Positions 1 to 7,125 of a stretch of 7,126 nt of DNA are shown here, piece after piece. Source of the stretch: an uncultured Rhodocyclaceae bacterium (GTDB lineage: Bacteria; Pseudomonadota; Gammaproteobacteria; Burkholderiales; Rhodocyclaceae). Under the pieces are notes generated by a model that was given only the letters and a program-made list of their open reading frames with translations, had not been told where the DNA came from and made no database searches. The translations under genes were made by a program, and so were the position numbers. The stretch spans positions 1 to 7,126 of the forward strand of contig CAIYZZ010000391.1 of the NCBI GenBank assembly GCA_903930805.1, given 5' to 3'. Positions within the stretch are counted from its first letter, which is position 1, and each line of letters starts with the position of its first letter.

Positions 1-2
1 CC

Positions 3-50
3 GCCTCTGCCGGCCGGCGAAAGTTTTTCGGCATCGCCAGTCGTGACTGA
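3..50 (+). CDS. C-terminal end of an unidentified upstream gene (partial)
   Basis: Reading frame 3 is open from the window edge to a TGA at 48-50 and would encode the tail ASAGRRKFFGIASRD. If real, it overlaps the GTG start proposed for hypF by 8 nt, as is common between adjacent genes of a hyp operon. Fifteen residues are too few to identify a family. The other two plus frames are also readable here: frame 2 ends with TGA at 44-46, and frame 1 is open straight into hypF. The choice of frame is therefore a guess based on operon habit. Confidence 0.3.
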   Translation, partial: ASAGRRKFFGIASRD

Positions 51-2379
51 TGCAGGAGGCTGCGGTGCCCTGGATACCAGGGAAGCCTGTCGCATCCGCG
101 TCGTCGGCGTCGTGCAGGGCGTCGGTTTTCGTCCCTTTGTCTGGCGGCTCGCGCGCGAGCTGAGTTTGACCGGATGGGTCAGGAACGATGCCTCGGGTGT
201 CGATCTCCATGCCGAGGGCGACGGTGCGGCGTTGCTTGAATTGGCACGCCGACTGCAACATGATGCACCACCGCTGGCACGGGTCGATGCGGTGAGTTCC
301 GCGCTTGTCGAAGTTGCCGGACACATTGACTTCACTATCATCGAAAGCATGGGTGGCGCGGTGACCACGGCGATTGGTCATGACAGCGCAAGTTGCCCCG
401 CGTGCCTTGCGGAACTGTTCGACCCGAAAAGTCGGCGCTGGCGGCACGGCTTTATCACCTGCACTCATTGCGGCCCGCGTTACACGGTGACGCGCCGCTT
501 GCCCTATGACCGGCCACAGACCAGCCTCGCGCCATTCCCGTTGTGCCCTGCTTGCCAGCGCGAGTACACCGATCCGGCTGACCGTCGCTTCCACGCTGAA
601 ACCACCTGCTGCCCTGCGTGTGGGCCGCAACTGCAGCTGCTCGACGCGATGGGTGGCTCATTGGACGGAGATCCCATCACGGCCACGCTGGCGTTGCTAC
701 AGGCCGGCAAGATCGTTGCCATCAAGGGACTGGGTGGCTTCCATCTCGCCTGCGATGCGCAGAATGCCGCTGCTGTGGCAAGCCTGCGCGCGAGAAAGCA
801 GCGCGAGGAAAAACCCTTCGCCGTGATGGTGGCTGCCGTCCCATCAGCGCCGACTTTTGTCGTACTGAGCGCCGACGCTACGGCCTTGCTAAATAATGCA
901 GAACGTCCCGTCGTGCTGTTGCCGAAGCAACCGGATACGGATGCTCTCCTGCCAGGTATCGCGCCGGGGTTGGCCGAACTCGGGCTGATGTTGCCGGCGA
1001 CACCGATCCAATACCTGTTGTTCCATGAAGCCGCCGGCCAGCCAGCGGGTACTGCCTGGCTGGATCATGGGCAACCGCTGGCGTTGGTGATGACCAGCGC
1101 CAACCCGCATGGTGAGCCACTGGTGATCGGCAACAATGAAGCATTAGCACGGCTGACGGGGATCGCCGATGCTTTTCTGCTCCACGATCGCGACATCGTC
1201 GTGCGTTGCGACGACAGCGTGCGCCGTGCGGGCCTTGGTAACGGTGGCGGCGGTTTCGTGAGACGGGCGCGGGGCTACGTTCCGCGTGCGATCAAGTTGC
1301 CGCAAGCAGGGCCGCCGGTGTTGGCCGTGGGTGGTTGGTTCAAGAATACGGTCTGTGTGACGCGCGGTGATGAAGCCTTTGTTTCGCAACATGTCGGTGA
1401 TCTCGACAATGCGGCTGCCTGTGGCTTCTTCGAAGAGACGGTTGCCCATCTGCTTGATATTCTCGAGGTAACGCCGACGGCCGTCGCACATGATCTGCAT
1501 CCGGATTTTCATTCGACACGTTTCGCTGCCGACTTTGCTGCTAGGTACGAAATACCCGCGCTGGCCGTGCAGCACCATCATGCCCATATCGCAGCGGTCT
1601 GCGCCGAGCATGGCATGACGACACCCGTATTGGGGTTGGCACTCGATGGAGTTGGGCTGGGTGCTGACGGTTCTGCCTGGGGCGGGGAACTATTGCTGGT
1701 CGACGGCGCACACTGCGAACGGCTGGGTCATCTGCAAGCGCTTGCACTGCCCGGCGGCGATGTCGCGGCGTGTGAACCCTGGCGCATGGCTGCAGCAGCG
1801 CTCCATGTGCTTGGGCGTGGTGAGGAAATCATTCGACGCTTTGCCGATGAGCCGGCGGCAGCGACGGTGGCGACGATGCTGATGCGTGGCATCAACTGCC
1901 CACCAACATCGAGTGCCGGTCGTTTGTTCGATGCGGCGGCGGGCTTGCTCGAAGTGCGCCGGCGCGTGAGCTTCGAGGGGCAGGCGGCGATGCTGCTTGA
2001 AGGGTTGGCCGTCCGGCATGGTCCGGCTGCTCCGCTCGTGGGCGGGTGGCACATCGTCGATGACCTGCTTGACCTTACCCCCGTGCTCGCCTGCCTTGCT
2101 GATGCGACATCAGTGGAAAGGGCATACCGGGCTGCGCAATTCCATGCCACGCTGGCGGCGGCGCTGGTCGAATGGACTGTGTGCGCAGCGCAGCGCACTG
2201 GCGTTACGACTGTCGTTGCCGCGGGTGGTTGTCTGCTCAATCGGTTGTTGGCGGTGAGTCTGGGTTCGGCATTGCCGGACCACGGGTTGCGACTGCTCGA
2301 GGCACGCGCAATGCCACCCAACGACGGTGGCCTGTCGCTTGGCCAGGTGTGGGTCGCGCATGCGCGAAACTGTCAGTGA
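43..2379 (+). CDS. hypF: HypF, carbamoyltransferase for [NiFe]-hydrogenase maturation
   Basis: HypF uses carbamoyl phosphate and ATP to make carbamoyl-adenylate. It transfers the carbamoyl group to the C-terminal cysteine of HypE, the first step toward the CN ligands of the Fe(CN)2CO centre; it acts in the cytoplasm. The 778 residues fit the usual length of about 750-780 and contain every expected module. An acylphosphatase domain covers about residues 17-103, with GVGFRPF giving Arg30 and Asn48. Four CxxC pairs follow (C118/121, C140/143, C168/171, C190/193) with the canonical 18-24-18 spacing. A YrdC/Sua5-like domain spans about 207-410 (KGLGGFHLACDA, TSAN). The Kae1-like domain begins near 425, with HHHAH at 511-515, a DGxGxGxDGxxWGGE loop at 535-549, SSAGRLFDA, and terminal PPNDGGLSLGQ. 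The start is uncertain: GTG43 lacks a ribosome binding site, an AGGAGG lies at 54-59 inside the frame, and the frame is open to the window edge. Hydrogenase structural genes and the other hyp genes are presumably upstream, outside the window. Confidence 0.97.
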   Translation: MTDAGGCGALDTREACRIRVVGVVQGVGFRPFVWRLARELSLTGWVRNDASGVDLHAEGDGAALLELARRLQHDAPPLARVDAVSSALVEVAGHIDFTIIESMGGAVTTAIGHDSASCPACLAELFDPKSRRWRHGFITCTHCGPRYTVTRRLPYDRPQTSLAPFPLCPACQREYTDPADRRFHAETTCCPACGPQLQLLDAMGGSLDGDPITATLALLQAGKIVAIKGLGGFHLACDAQNAAAVASLRARKQREEKPFAVMVAAVPSAPTFVVLSADATALLNNAERPVVLLPKQPDTDALLPGIAPGLAELGLMLPATPIQYLLFHEAAGQPAGTAWLDHGQPLALVMTSANPHGEPLVIGNNEALARLTGIADAFLLHDRDIVVRCDDSVRRAGLGNGGGGFVRRARGYVPRAIKLPQAGPPVLAVGGWFKNTVCVTRGDEAFVSQHVGDLDNAAACGFFEETVAHLLDILEVTPTAVAHDLHPDFHSTRFAADFAARYEIPALAVQHHHAHIAAVCAEHGMTTPVLGLALDGVGLGADGSAWGGELLLVDGAHCERLGHLQALALPGGDVAACEPWRMAAAALHVLGRGEEIIRRFADEPAAATVATMLMRGINCPPTSSAGRLFDAAAGLLEVRRRVSFEGQAAMLLEGLAVRHGPAAPLVGGWHIVDDLLDLTPVLACLADATSVERAYRAAQFHATLAAALVEWTVCAAQRTGVTTVVAAGGCLLNRLLAVSLGSALPDHGLRLLEARAMPPNDGGLSLGQVWVAHARNCQ
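54..59 (+). promoter_or_regulatory. Strong Shine-Dalgarno-like AGGAGG inside the 5' end of hypF
   Basis: AGGAGG lies 10 nt before an in-frame CTG codon at 70-72. It is 5 nt before a GTG at 65-67 that is out of the hypF frame. Neither GTG43 nor the ATG at 50-52 (TGATG overlap, also out of frame) has a comparable site upstream. If this site is used, HypF would begin at residue 10 of the long form, just before its acylphosphatase domain. It could also be a chance match in the codons for Gly-Gly. Confidence 0.3.
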
Positions 2380-2384
2380 CAGGC

Positions 2385-4853
2385 TTAGCCCAAGTCGGTG
2401 GAGGGTGCCGTGAGTTTGAAGTCGCCCGGTTGATGAGCCAGTCCGATGGTAATGGCCAACTCCTCAAAGGCGAGCGGGGCGAGGGCCGGTGCACATAAAA
2501 ACCCCTGGTATTCGTCGCAACCGGCGGCGCGGAGGAAAAGGCGCTGCTCATTGGTTTCGACGCCTTCAGCGATGACGCGCAGCCGCAACGCGGCCGCCAT
2601 GTTGATGATGGCGCTGACGATAGCCGCATCGCTTTCGTGATCAGGCAATTCGCTGACAAAGGAACGGTCGATCTTGAGTTTGTCGATCGGAAAGCGCTTG
2701 AGGTAGGCGAGGCTTGAATAACCCGTGCCGAAATCGTCGATGGCAAGCTTTATGCCGAGTCTCGACAGGGCATCGAGGCGTTTCAGCGCTTCACCGGCGT
2801 CCTGGATCAGGATCGATTCGGTGAGTTCGAGTTCCAAACAGGCAGGTGGTAATGCATGCTCCCGCAGGACTGCTGCAACGCTCTCGACGAAATCAGCTTG
2901 CTGAAATTGCAAGGCGGAAACGTTCACGGCGATAACGAGAGAGAGTCCGCGCGCATTCCATTGTGCGCATTGTTGTACCGCCTCGCGCAGCACCCAGTTG
3001 CCGAGGCTGACGATGACGCCCGATTCCTCGGCGACCGGAATGAATTGCGCCGGTGATATCTCCCCCATGTCCGGGTCGCGCCAGCGTAACAGGGCTTCCG
3101 CGCCGAAGATCGTGTTGTCGGCAAGGTTGATCTGGGGCTGGTAGTGCAGGCGAAAACCACGGACCACTGTCTGGTTGGCCAGGGCCTGGCGCATGGCGTG
3201 ATCGAGCTTCATGCGTGACAGTAAGCCAATGTTCATTTGTGGCTGATAGAAGCGGAAAGCGGCGCGTCCGCGTTCCTTGACGTGGTACATCGCGGCATCG
3301 GCGTTCTTGATCAGATCGTCCATGGTCTGCCCATCCTCGGGGAAGAGCGCGATGCCGATGCTGCAGGTCACAGTGAATGAAAGATCGTCGAGCTTGAAGG
3401 GCTGTGACAGGCGATCGAGAATGCGCCGTGCGGTGATTTCTGCGCTGCGCGTATCAACCTTGTGCAAAAGCACGAGGAATTCGTCGCCCCCCAGTCGCGC
3501 TGCGGTGTCGACCTGGCGCAGACAGTCCTTGATGCGTTCGGCGACCTCGATCAAGACGCGGTCGCCGAACTGATGACCGAGTGAATCGTTGATGTGCTTG
3601 AAACGGTCGAGGTCGAGAAACAGGAGCGCGAAGCCGCTCTGGTCGCGCTTGGCAAGGCTGATGGCAAATTCGATGCGCTCGGTCAGCATCAGCCGGTTCG
3701 GCAGGCCGGTGAGCGTGTCGGTATAGGCTAATTCCTCGATGCGTTTCTGGGCGATTACCGTTTCTGACAGGTCCTTGAAAAAACCGATGAAATGCTGGGG
3801 TTCGCCGGTCTCGTCGGCGACACGCACCAGCGACGCCAGACAGGGCAGCGCGAGACCCGTGCGGTTGCGGTGCCAGGCTTCGCCTTCCCAGAAACCCGCG
3901 TCCGAAAGCGCTGCCTTAATCTCGGCAAGGAATTTTTCCGGGTTACTTCCGGTGAGCAGATCGGTGGCGGGCTTGCCGATGAGTTCTTCGTGCGTGTATT
4001 CGGATAGCCGGGCACAACCCGGATTGGCCGCAATCAGATTAAAGTCGGCATCGGTGACGAAAATGGCGTCGAGACTGGCCTCGAATACCGTGGAGGCAAG
4101 TTTCAGTTGGGCATCGTTTGCCAGTTGGCGCGTAATGTCGCGGTAGGAAGAGACGCGCCCGATGGGGCGGCCGCGGGCATACTGAGGCAGGGTGACGCGC
4201 TCGAGGATCAGTCCTGAGCGGAGTCTCAGGATGTCGTTTGTTTCCAGCAGCGGCATGTCAGAAATGGCAGCCAGACGCGCGGCATACTGCTCGGCATCAG
4301 CGACGTTCTTGGCCATCCAGGCATAAATTGCCGCATCATCGCGTTCGGTCATCAACTCTTGTGGCAACGCCCACAATTCGGCGAAGCGCTGGTTGTAGCT
4401 GCGAATGGCACCGTCAAAATCGGTGACCAAAATACCGTCGGCGGTGGACTCCAGCGTGGCGCGTAGTTCGGCCACCAGTTTTTCGAGTTCACTTTCCGCG
4501 CGGCGTGCATCACTCAGGTCACGAATGCCGACGATGAAAAGCGTAGTGGCATCAGTCAGCACGATCCGGCTGACACGGCGCTCAACTGGTACTGCGCTGC
4601 CGTCTTCGTGCACCAGAAGGGTTTCCGACAGAATGTGATCGGACAACCCGGCGGCGACATCCTCCCAGAAATAAATATCCTCGGGCGTGGCTGCCAGATC
4701 GACCACCGGCTTGCCGAGCATGCGGTCGGCCGCCAGGCCAAACAGCTCGGCAGCGACGCGGTTGACGGCGAGAATACGCAGTTCGACGGCATCGACGATC
4801 AGGACAGCTTCAATCATGCCCTCGATCAGTGGTTGCCAGAGTGCCGTGCTCAT
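2385..4853 (-). CDS. Cytoplasmic PAS-PAS-PAS-GGDEF-EAL cyclic-di-GMP signalling protein
   Basis: This 822-residue protein has no signal peptide or membrane segment. Three PAS-type sensor domains lie at about 5-112, 126-242 and 250-366, joined by short helical linkers such as 114-133. A GGDEF domain follows at about 372-535. It has an intact GGDEF signature (455-459), the metal-binding FLDLDRFK region, and a product-inhibition I-site R446-x-x-D449 five residues ahead. The EAL domain, about 566-800, keeps EAL (586-588), Asn644, Glu679, the DDFGTGYSS loop (706-714) and Glu763 of EGVET. The protein should thus be able both to make c-di-GMP and to hydrolyse it to pGpG; which activity dominates cannot be read from sequence. 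The ATG at 4851-4853 was chosen because it directly follows the HD-GYP stop and has AAGG (4861-4864) 7 nt upstream. A GTG at 4911-4913 would add 20 residues that only shadow the upstream gene. The PAS ligands are unknown. Confidence 0.95.
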   Translation of the reverse strand: MSTALWQPLIEGMIEAVLIVDAVELRILAVNRVAAELFGLAADRMLGKPVVDLAATPEDIYFWEDVAAGLSDHILSETLLVHEDGSAVPVERRVSRIVLTDATTLFIVGIRDLSDARRAESELEKLVAELRATLESTADGILVTDFDGAIRSYNQRFAELWALPQELMTERDDAAIYAWMAKNVADAEQYAARLAAISDMPLLETNDILRLRSGLILERVTLPQYARGRPIGRVSSYRDITRQLANDAQLKLASTVFEASLDAIFVTDADFNLIAANPGCARLSEYTHEELIGKPATDLLTGSNPEKFLAEIKAALSDAGFWEGEAWHRNRTGLALPCLASLVRVADETGEPQHFIGFFKDLSETVIAQKRIEELAYTDTLTGLPNRLMLTERIEFAISLAKRDQSGFALLFLDLDRFKHINDSLGHQFGDRVLIEVAERIKDCLRQVDTAARLGGDEFLVLLHKVDTRSAEITARRILDRLSQPFKLDDLSFTVTCSIGIALFPEDGQTMDDLIKNADAAMYHVKERGRAAFRFYQPQMNIGLLSRMKLDHAMRQALANQTVVRGFRLHYQPQINLADNTIFGAEALLRWRDPDMGEISPAQFIPVAEESGVIVSLGNWVLREAVQQCAQWNARGLSLVIAVNVSALQFQQADFVESVAAVLREHALPPACLELELTESILIQDAGEALKRLDALSRLGIKLAIDDFGTGYSSLAYLKRFPIDKLKIDRSFVSELPDHESDAAIVSAIINMAAALRLRVIAEGVETNEQRLFLRAAGCDEYQGFLCAPALAPLAFEELAITIGLAHQPGDFKLTAPSTDLG

Positions 4854-4855
4854 GG

Positions 4856-6187
4856 TTAGGCCTTGACGTCCATGCCCATGCGCGTATCGCGCGCATGCTC
4901 GAAGAAGTAGCACATGCGCTGGCGCGGCGACAGGTAGTCGAAGGCGGCCTTGGGCAACTGCAAGGGCTTCATGCTGCGATGAATCCCCAGGTTGGGTGAA
5001 TGTTCGAGGTCTTCGACCAGCGCTTCCTCGCGTGGTACGCGCGGGTCGAAGATGACGATCCGAGGCTTCAGCGGCCGCGAAGAGTTCACGGAGACGACCA
5101 TGGCGAGCCGTCCGTCATTAAGTTCGACGACCGATCCCGGGGGATATACGCCCATCATGCGAATGAACAGGGTCAACACCGGTGCGTCGAATTGACGTTT
5201 CATCTGGGCGAACATGTGCGACAGCGCCTCATGCGGCGTGATGGCCAGTGCCGGGTTCGCCGGGTTGCACAGGTTGTCGTAGTGGTTTACCAAGGAGACA
5301 ATGTGTGCCAGAGAAGAGGTCTGGTCATTGGCCAATTGGCGCGGATAGCCACGGCCATCGGCGAGTTCATGGTGCTGGGTGACGATCGCAAGCGCACCCG
5401 CCGATAAGCGCATGGAGCTGGCCAAGGCGATACCGTGTTCAACATGGGCCTGGTAAAGTCTGCGTTCGGCGTTGTTGAAGGGGGTGTCGCTCCAGCGCAG
5501 GCGCTCGGGCAGCTCGATCTTGCCTATGTCATGGAGCAGCGCCCCGACGCCTAACTCGTTCAGGGCGGCCGCGCCCAGCCCCATCGTCTTGCCAAGCAAC
5601 AGCGAGATCACCGTGACGTTGAGCGAATGCAGCGAGGCTTTTTCTCCCGAATTTTCCGACAGAAGCCGGATCGCCGATTCTTCCTGTTCGAGCATCTTGC
5701 CGACCATGGATCCGATGGCCTGTTCGGTCTGGGCGCGGGCGGCCTCAGGCTGCGCGCGCACGGTATCGAGCACCTGCCGGTAGGAGCGTGTTGCCGAAGT
5801 GAATTGACGCTCACAGGCCTCGAGGCTTTCGCGCTGGACGTTTAGGTTCTCGCGTCGCTGGCGGCGAACTTCGGCGTCGACGGCCATGGCCTCAGCCAGA
5901 GCCACGCGCGCGGCCGTCCCGCCAGTGCCGACTTTTTCTTCAACAGTTGCGAGTGCCGACTCGTGGGGTAGCCTATTACGGATAGGCTCGGGGTCGCTTT
6001 TCTCGGGGGACCAGCGGATGCGGTTGATGCCGAGCTTGAGAATCGTATCGATCTGCTCTTGCGAAGAAATCTTGAAGCTGTTGAGCGCAAAAGAGTGTTT
6101 CATCCAGCCTAGGTCGAGGTAGACAAACATGCCGATTCGCAGGTCGGCGGTATCGACAAACTGGGCTTCGCTCTCTTTTGTTGTCAT
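4856..6187 (-). CDS. DUF3391 / HD-GYP cyclic-di-GMP phosphodiesterase
   Basis: HD-GYP proteins hydrolyse c-di-GMP, usually to GMP, with a bi- or trinuclear metal centre. Numbered from the upstream TTG at 6206-6208, an N-terminal DUF3391-type domain covers about residues 16-75 (DTADLRIGMFVYLDLGWMKH). A long charged helical linker, probably coiled coil, runs about 100-185. The HD-GYP domain follows with His194, H226-D227 in HDIGK, His255, HHExxDGxGYP at 279-289 and Asp311 of the NHYDNL helix. All expected metal ligands of the HD-GYP core are therefore present. The YPPGS segment and a short beta-rich tail are typical of this subfamily. There is no membrane segment, so the protein is probably cytoplasmic. 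I favour the ATG at 6185-6187 (443 residues); the TTG would give 450. Neither has a well-placed ribosome site: AGGGG directly abuts the TTG. The gene follows cobA by 76 nt and is 2 nt ahead of the GGDEF-EAL gene, so the pair probably controls one local c-di-GMP signal. Confidence 0.94.
   Translation of the reverse strand: MTTKESEAQFVDTADLRIGMFVYLDLGWMKHSFALNSFKISSQEQIDTILKLGINRIRWSPEKSDPEPIRNRLPHESALATVEEKVGTGGTAARVALAEAMAVDAEVRRQRRENLNVQRESLEACERQFTSATRSYRQVLDTVRAQPEAARAQTEQAIGSMVGKMLEQEESAIRLLSENSGEKASLHSLNVTVISLLLGKTMGLGAAALNELGVGALLHDIGKIELPERLRWSDTPFNNAERRLYQAHVEHGIALASSMRLSAGALAIVTQHHELADGRGYPRQLANDQTSSLAHIVSLVNHYDNLCNPANPALAITPHEALSHMFAQMKRQFDAPVLTLFIRMMGVYPPGSVVELNDGRLAMVVSVNSSRPLKPRIVIFDPRVPREEALVEDLEHSPNLGIHRSMKPLQLPKAAFDYLSPRQRMCYFFEHARDTRMGMDVKA
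4861..4864 (-). promoter_or_regulatory. Ribosome binding site of the GGDEF-EAL gene, inside the HD-GYP gene
   Basis: On the minus strand AAGG lies 7 nt before the ATG at 4853 and is embedded in the last codons of the HD-GYP gene, whose TAA is at 4856-4858. Ribosomes ending on the first gene would sit on this site, which suggests translational coupling. The core is only four bases, so it is a moderate site by itself. Confidence 0.55.
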
Positions 6188-6263
6188 GGAGAAGGCAGGT
6201 GTTGGCAACCCCTATCGAGCTGCGGACGCAGAATATGACACAAAAACCGACTGGTGGGCTTAC
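6188..6263 (-). other. Short spacer between cobA and the HD-GYP gene
   Basis: This 76-nt gap holds no convincing promoter or terminator. On the minus strand a T5 run (6241-6246 region) follows a possible stem of only three base pairs, which is too weak for a confident intrinsic terminator. A 12-nt inverted repeat, CTGCG-TC-CGCAG on the minus strand (6220-6231), lies between the T run and the gene start. It could be a small operator or hairpin, but stems of this size arise often by chance. Confidence 0.3.
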
Positions 6264-7046
6264 CTACTCAAACCAGCTCAGCTTTTCTTTCAGCCGGACG
6301 ACTTCGCCAACGATGATCAGCGTTGGCGCCTTGAGTTGGGCCGCCTGCGCCAGTGCGGGCAGGGTGGCCAGTGTACCTGTGACGGTGCGTTGATTGGGCG
6401 TAGTGCCTTGCTGTACGATCGCCGCAGGCCAGTCAGCGGGAAGGCCATGCGCAATTAACTGTTCGCACAGATGGGCAAGACCGTGCAGCCCCATGTAAAT
6501 GATGACGGTCTGGTGGCAGCGCGCGAGGCCGGGCCAGTCGAGGTTCATGCTGCCATCTTTGAGATGACCCGTGACGAAGACGCAGGCCTGGGCGTAGCTG
6601 CGGTGCGTGAGCGGAATACCGGCGAAGGCGGCAACACCCGCTGCAGCGGTAATGCCGGGGACGACCTCGAAGGGAATGCCATGCTCTTTAAGCGTCTCGA
6701 CTTCCTCGCCGCCGCGTCCGAAGGTGTAGGGGTCGCCACCCTTGAGACGTACGACACGTTGGTTCTTTCGCGCGAGCTTGACCAGCAGCAGATTCAGGTC
6801 ATCTTGTGGAACGCTGTGATTACCACGCTCCTTGCCAGCGTAGATACGCTCCGCATCTGGTTTCACCAGGCTAAGAATCGGTTCGGAAACCAGGTGGTCA
6901 AAAACCAGCACGTCGGCCTCGCTGATCAGTCGCAAGGCGCGCAGGGTGAGCAATTCCGGGTCGCCGGGGCCGGCACCGACGAGATAGACCGTACCGGGTA
7001 CGGCCGCGCCGCGCGTAGGGTAGTCGATTAGCAGCGTGGCACCCAT
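6264..7046 (-). CDS. cobA: Uroporphyrinogen-III C-methyltransferase (SUMT)
   Basis: The enzyme uses two S-adenosylmethionines to methylate uroporphyrinogen III at C-2 and C-7, giving precorrin-2. That compound is the branch point to siroheme, cobalamin and, in denitrifiers, haem d1. Numbered from the ATG at 7044-7046, the protein has 260 residues, normal for a stand-alone SUMT. Family motifs in order are [17 protein letters not shown] (21-37), [11 protein letters not shown] (71-81), [16 protein letters not shown] (100-115), [22 protein letters not shown] (128-149) and [12 protein letters not shown] near the C terminus. There is no CysG-type dehydrogenase/ferrochelatase domain, so the later siroheme steps need other genes. 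This ATG was chosen because GGAGG lies 11 nt upstream and the preceding frame stops 1 nt before it. A GTG at 7086-7088 would add 14 Ala/Val-rich residues that overlap the upstream gene. Which tetrapyrrole it serves cannot be told from this window. Confidence 0.96.
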   Translation of the reverse strand: MGATLLIDYPTRGAAVPGTVYLVGAGPGDPELLTLRALRLISEADVLVFDHLVSEPILSLVKPDAERIYAGKERGNHSVPQDDLNLLLVKLARKNQRVVRLKGGDPYTFGRGGEEVETLKEHGIPFEVVPGITAAAGVAAFAGIPLTHRSYAQACVFVTGHLKDGSMNLDWPGLARCHQTVIIYMGLHGLAHLCEQLIAHGLPADWPAAIVQQGTTPNQRTVTGTLATLPALAQAAQLKAPTLIIVGEVVRLKEKLSWFE

Positions 7047-7047
7047 C

Positions 7048-7125
7048 TCAGTTACATCCTCCGGCGTTACTGCTACCGCAGGAGCCACAACCGCTGGAGC
7101 GGCTGGCGCAACCGCCCGCAGCTAC
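7048..7125 (-). CDS. C-terminal tail of a Cys/Gly/Ser-rich protein (partial)
   Basis: On the minus strand a frame open from the right edge runs 25 codons to a TGA at 7048-7050, leaving one base before the cobA ATG. The tail contains [14 protein letters not shown] and has four cysteines in 25 residues, two of them in a CxxC pair. Such tails occur in small metal-binding or zinc-ribbon proteins and at the ends of some metalloenzymes and maturation factors. I cannot name the family from this fragment. The one-base gap and the cobA ribosome site inside its codons argue that it is a real gene co-transcribed with cobA. The alternative frame here is interrupted by a TAG at 7122-7124. Confidence 0.5.
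   Translation of the reverse strand, partial: VAAGGCASRSSGCGSCGSSNAGGCN
7058..7062 (-). promoter_or_regulatory. Ribosome binding site of cobA
   Basis: GGAGG on the minus strand lies 11 nt before the ATG at 7046, a slightly long but workable spacing. It falls within the last codons (Gly-Gly) of the cysteine-rich reading frame that ends at 7048. This supports the 260-residue start over the upstream GTG, which has no comparable site. Confidence 0.6.

Noticed and set aside
15..41. Tat-signal-like RRKFFGIAS
   Set aside because: It sits nine residues from a stop codon in an uncertain frame, whereas a Tat signal would be N-terminal.
50..163. Small frame starting at ATG50 in a TGATG overlap
   Set aside because: It encodes only about 37 low-complexity residues out of frame with hypF and lacks a ribosome site, so it is not supported as a gene. 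It is kept only as a clue about the hypF start.
1728..2321. Long minus-strand open frame (197 codons) opposite hypF; also one at 1144-1611
   Set aside because: They lie wholly antisense to well-supported hypF codons and their translations show no family motifs. Long antisense frames are expected in G+C-rich coding DNA.
43..2379. HypF-like antibiotic O-carbamoyltransferase (TobZ/NovN type)
   Set aside because: Those enzymes lack the acylphosphatase domain and the four CxxC zinc pairs that are complete here.
4851..4913. Longer GGDEF-EAL form starting at GTG 4911-4913
   Set aside because: The extra 20 residues overlap the HD-GYP C-terminal codons and resemble no PAS N terminus. The ATG at 4853 has a spaced AAGG.
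6236..6262. Possible intrinsic terminator after cobA (T5 run on the minus strand)
   Set aside because: The only stem I can draw is ACC/GGT around a 4-nt loop, too weak to support a call.
6989..7003. 15-nt inverted repeat CCGTACC-G-GGTACGG near the 5' end of cobA
   Set aside because: It lies inside codons just before the conserved [10 protein letters not shown] motif. Stems of 7 bp are expected by chance in several kilobases, and no known operator consensus matches.
6471..7031. 186-codon plus-strand open frame opposite cobA
   Set aside because: It is a shadow of the cobA codons; the minus-strand translation carries every SUMT motif and this one carries none.
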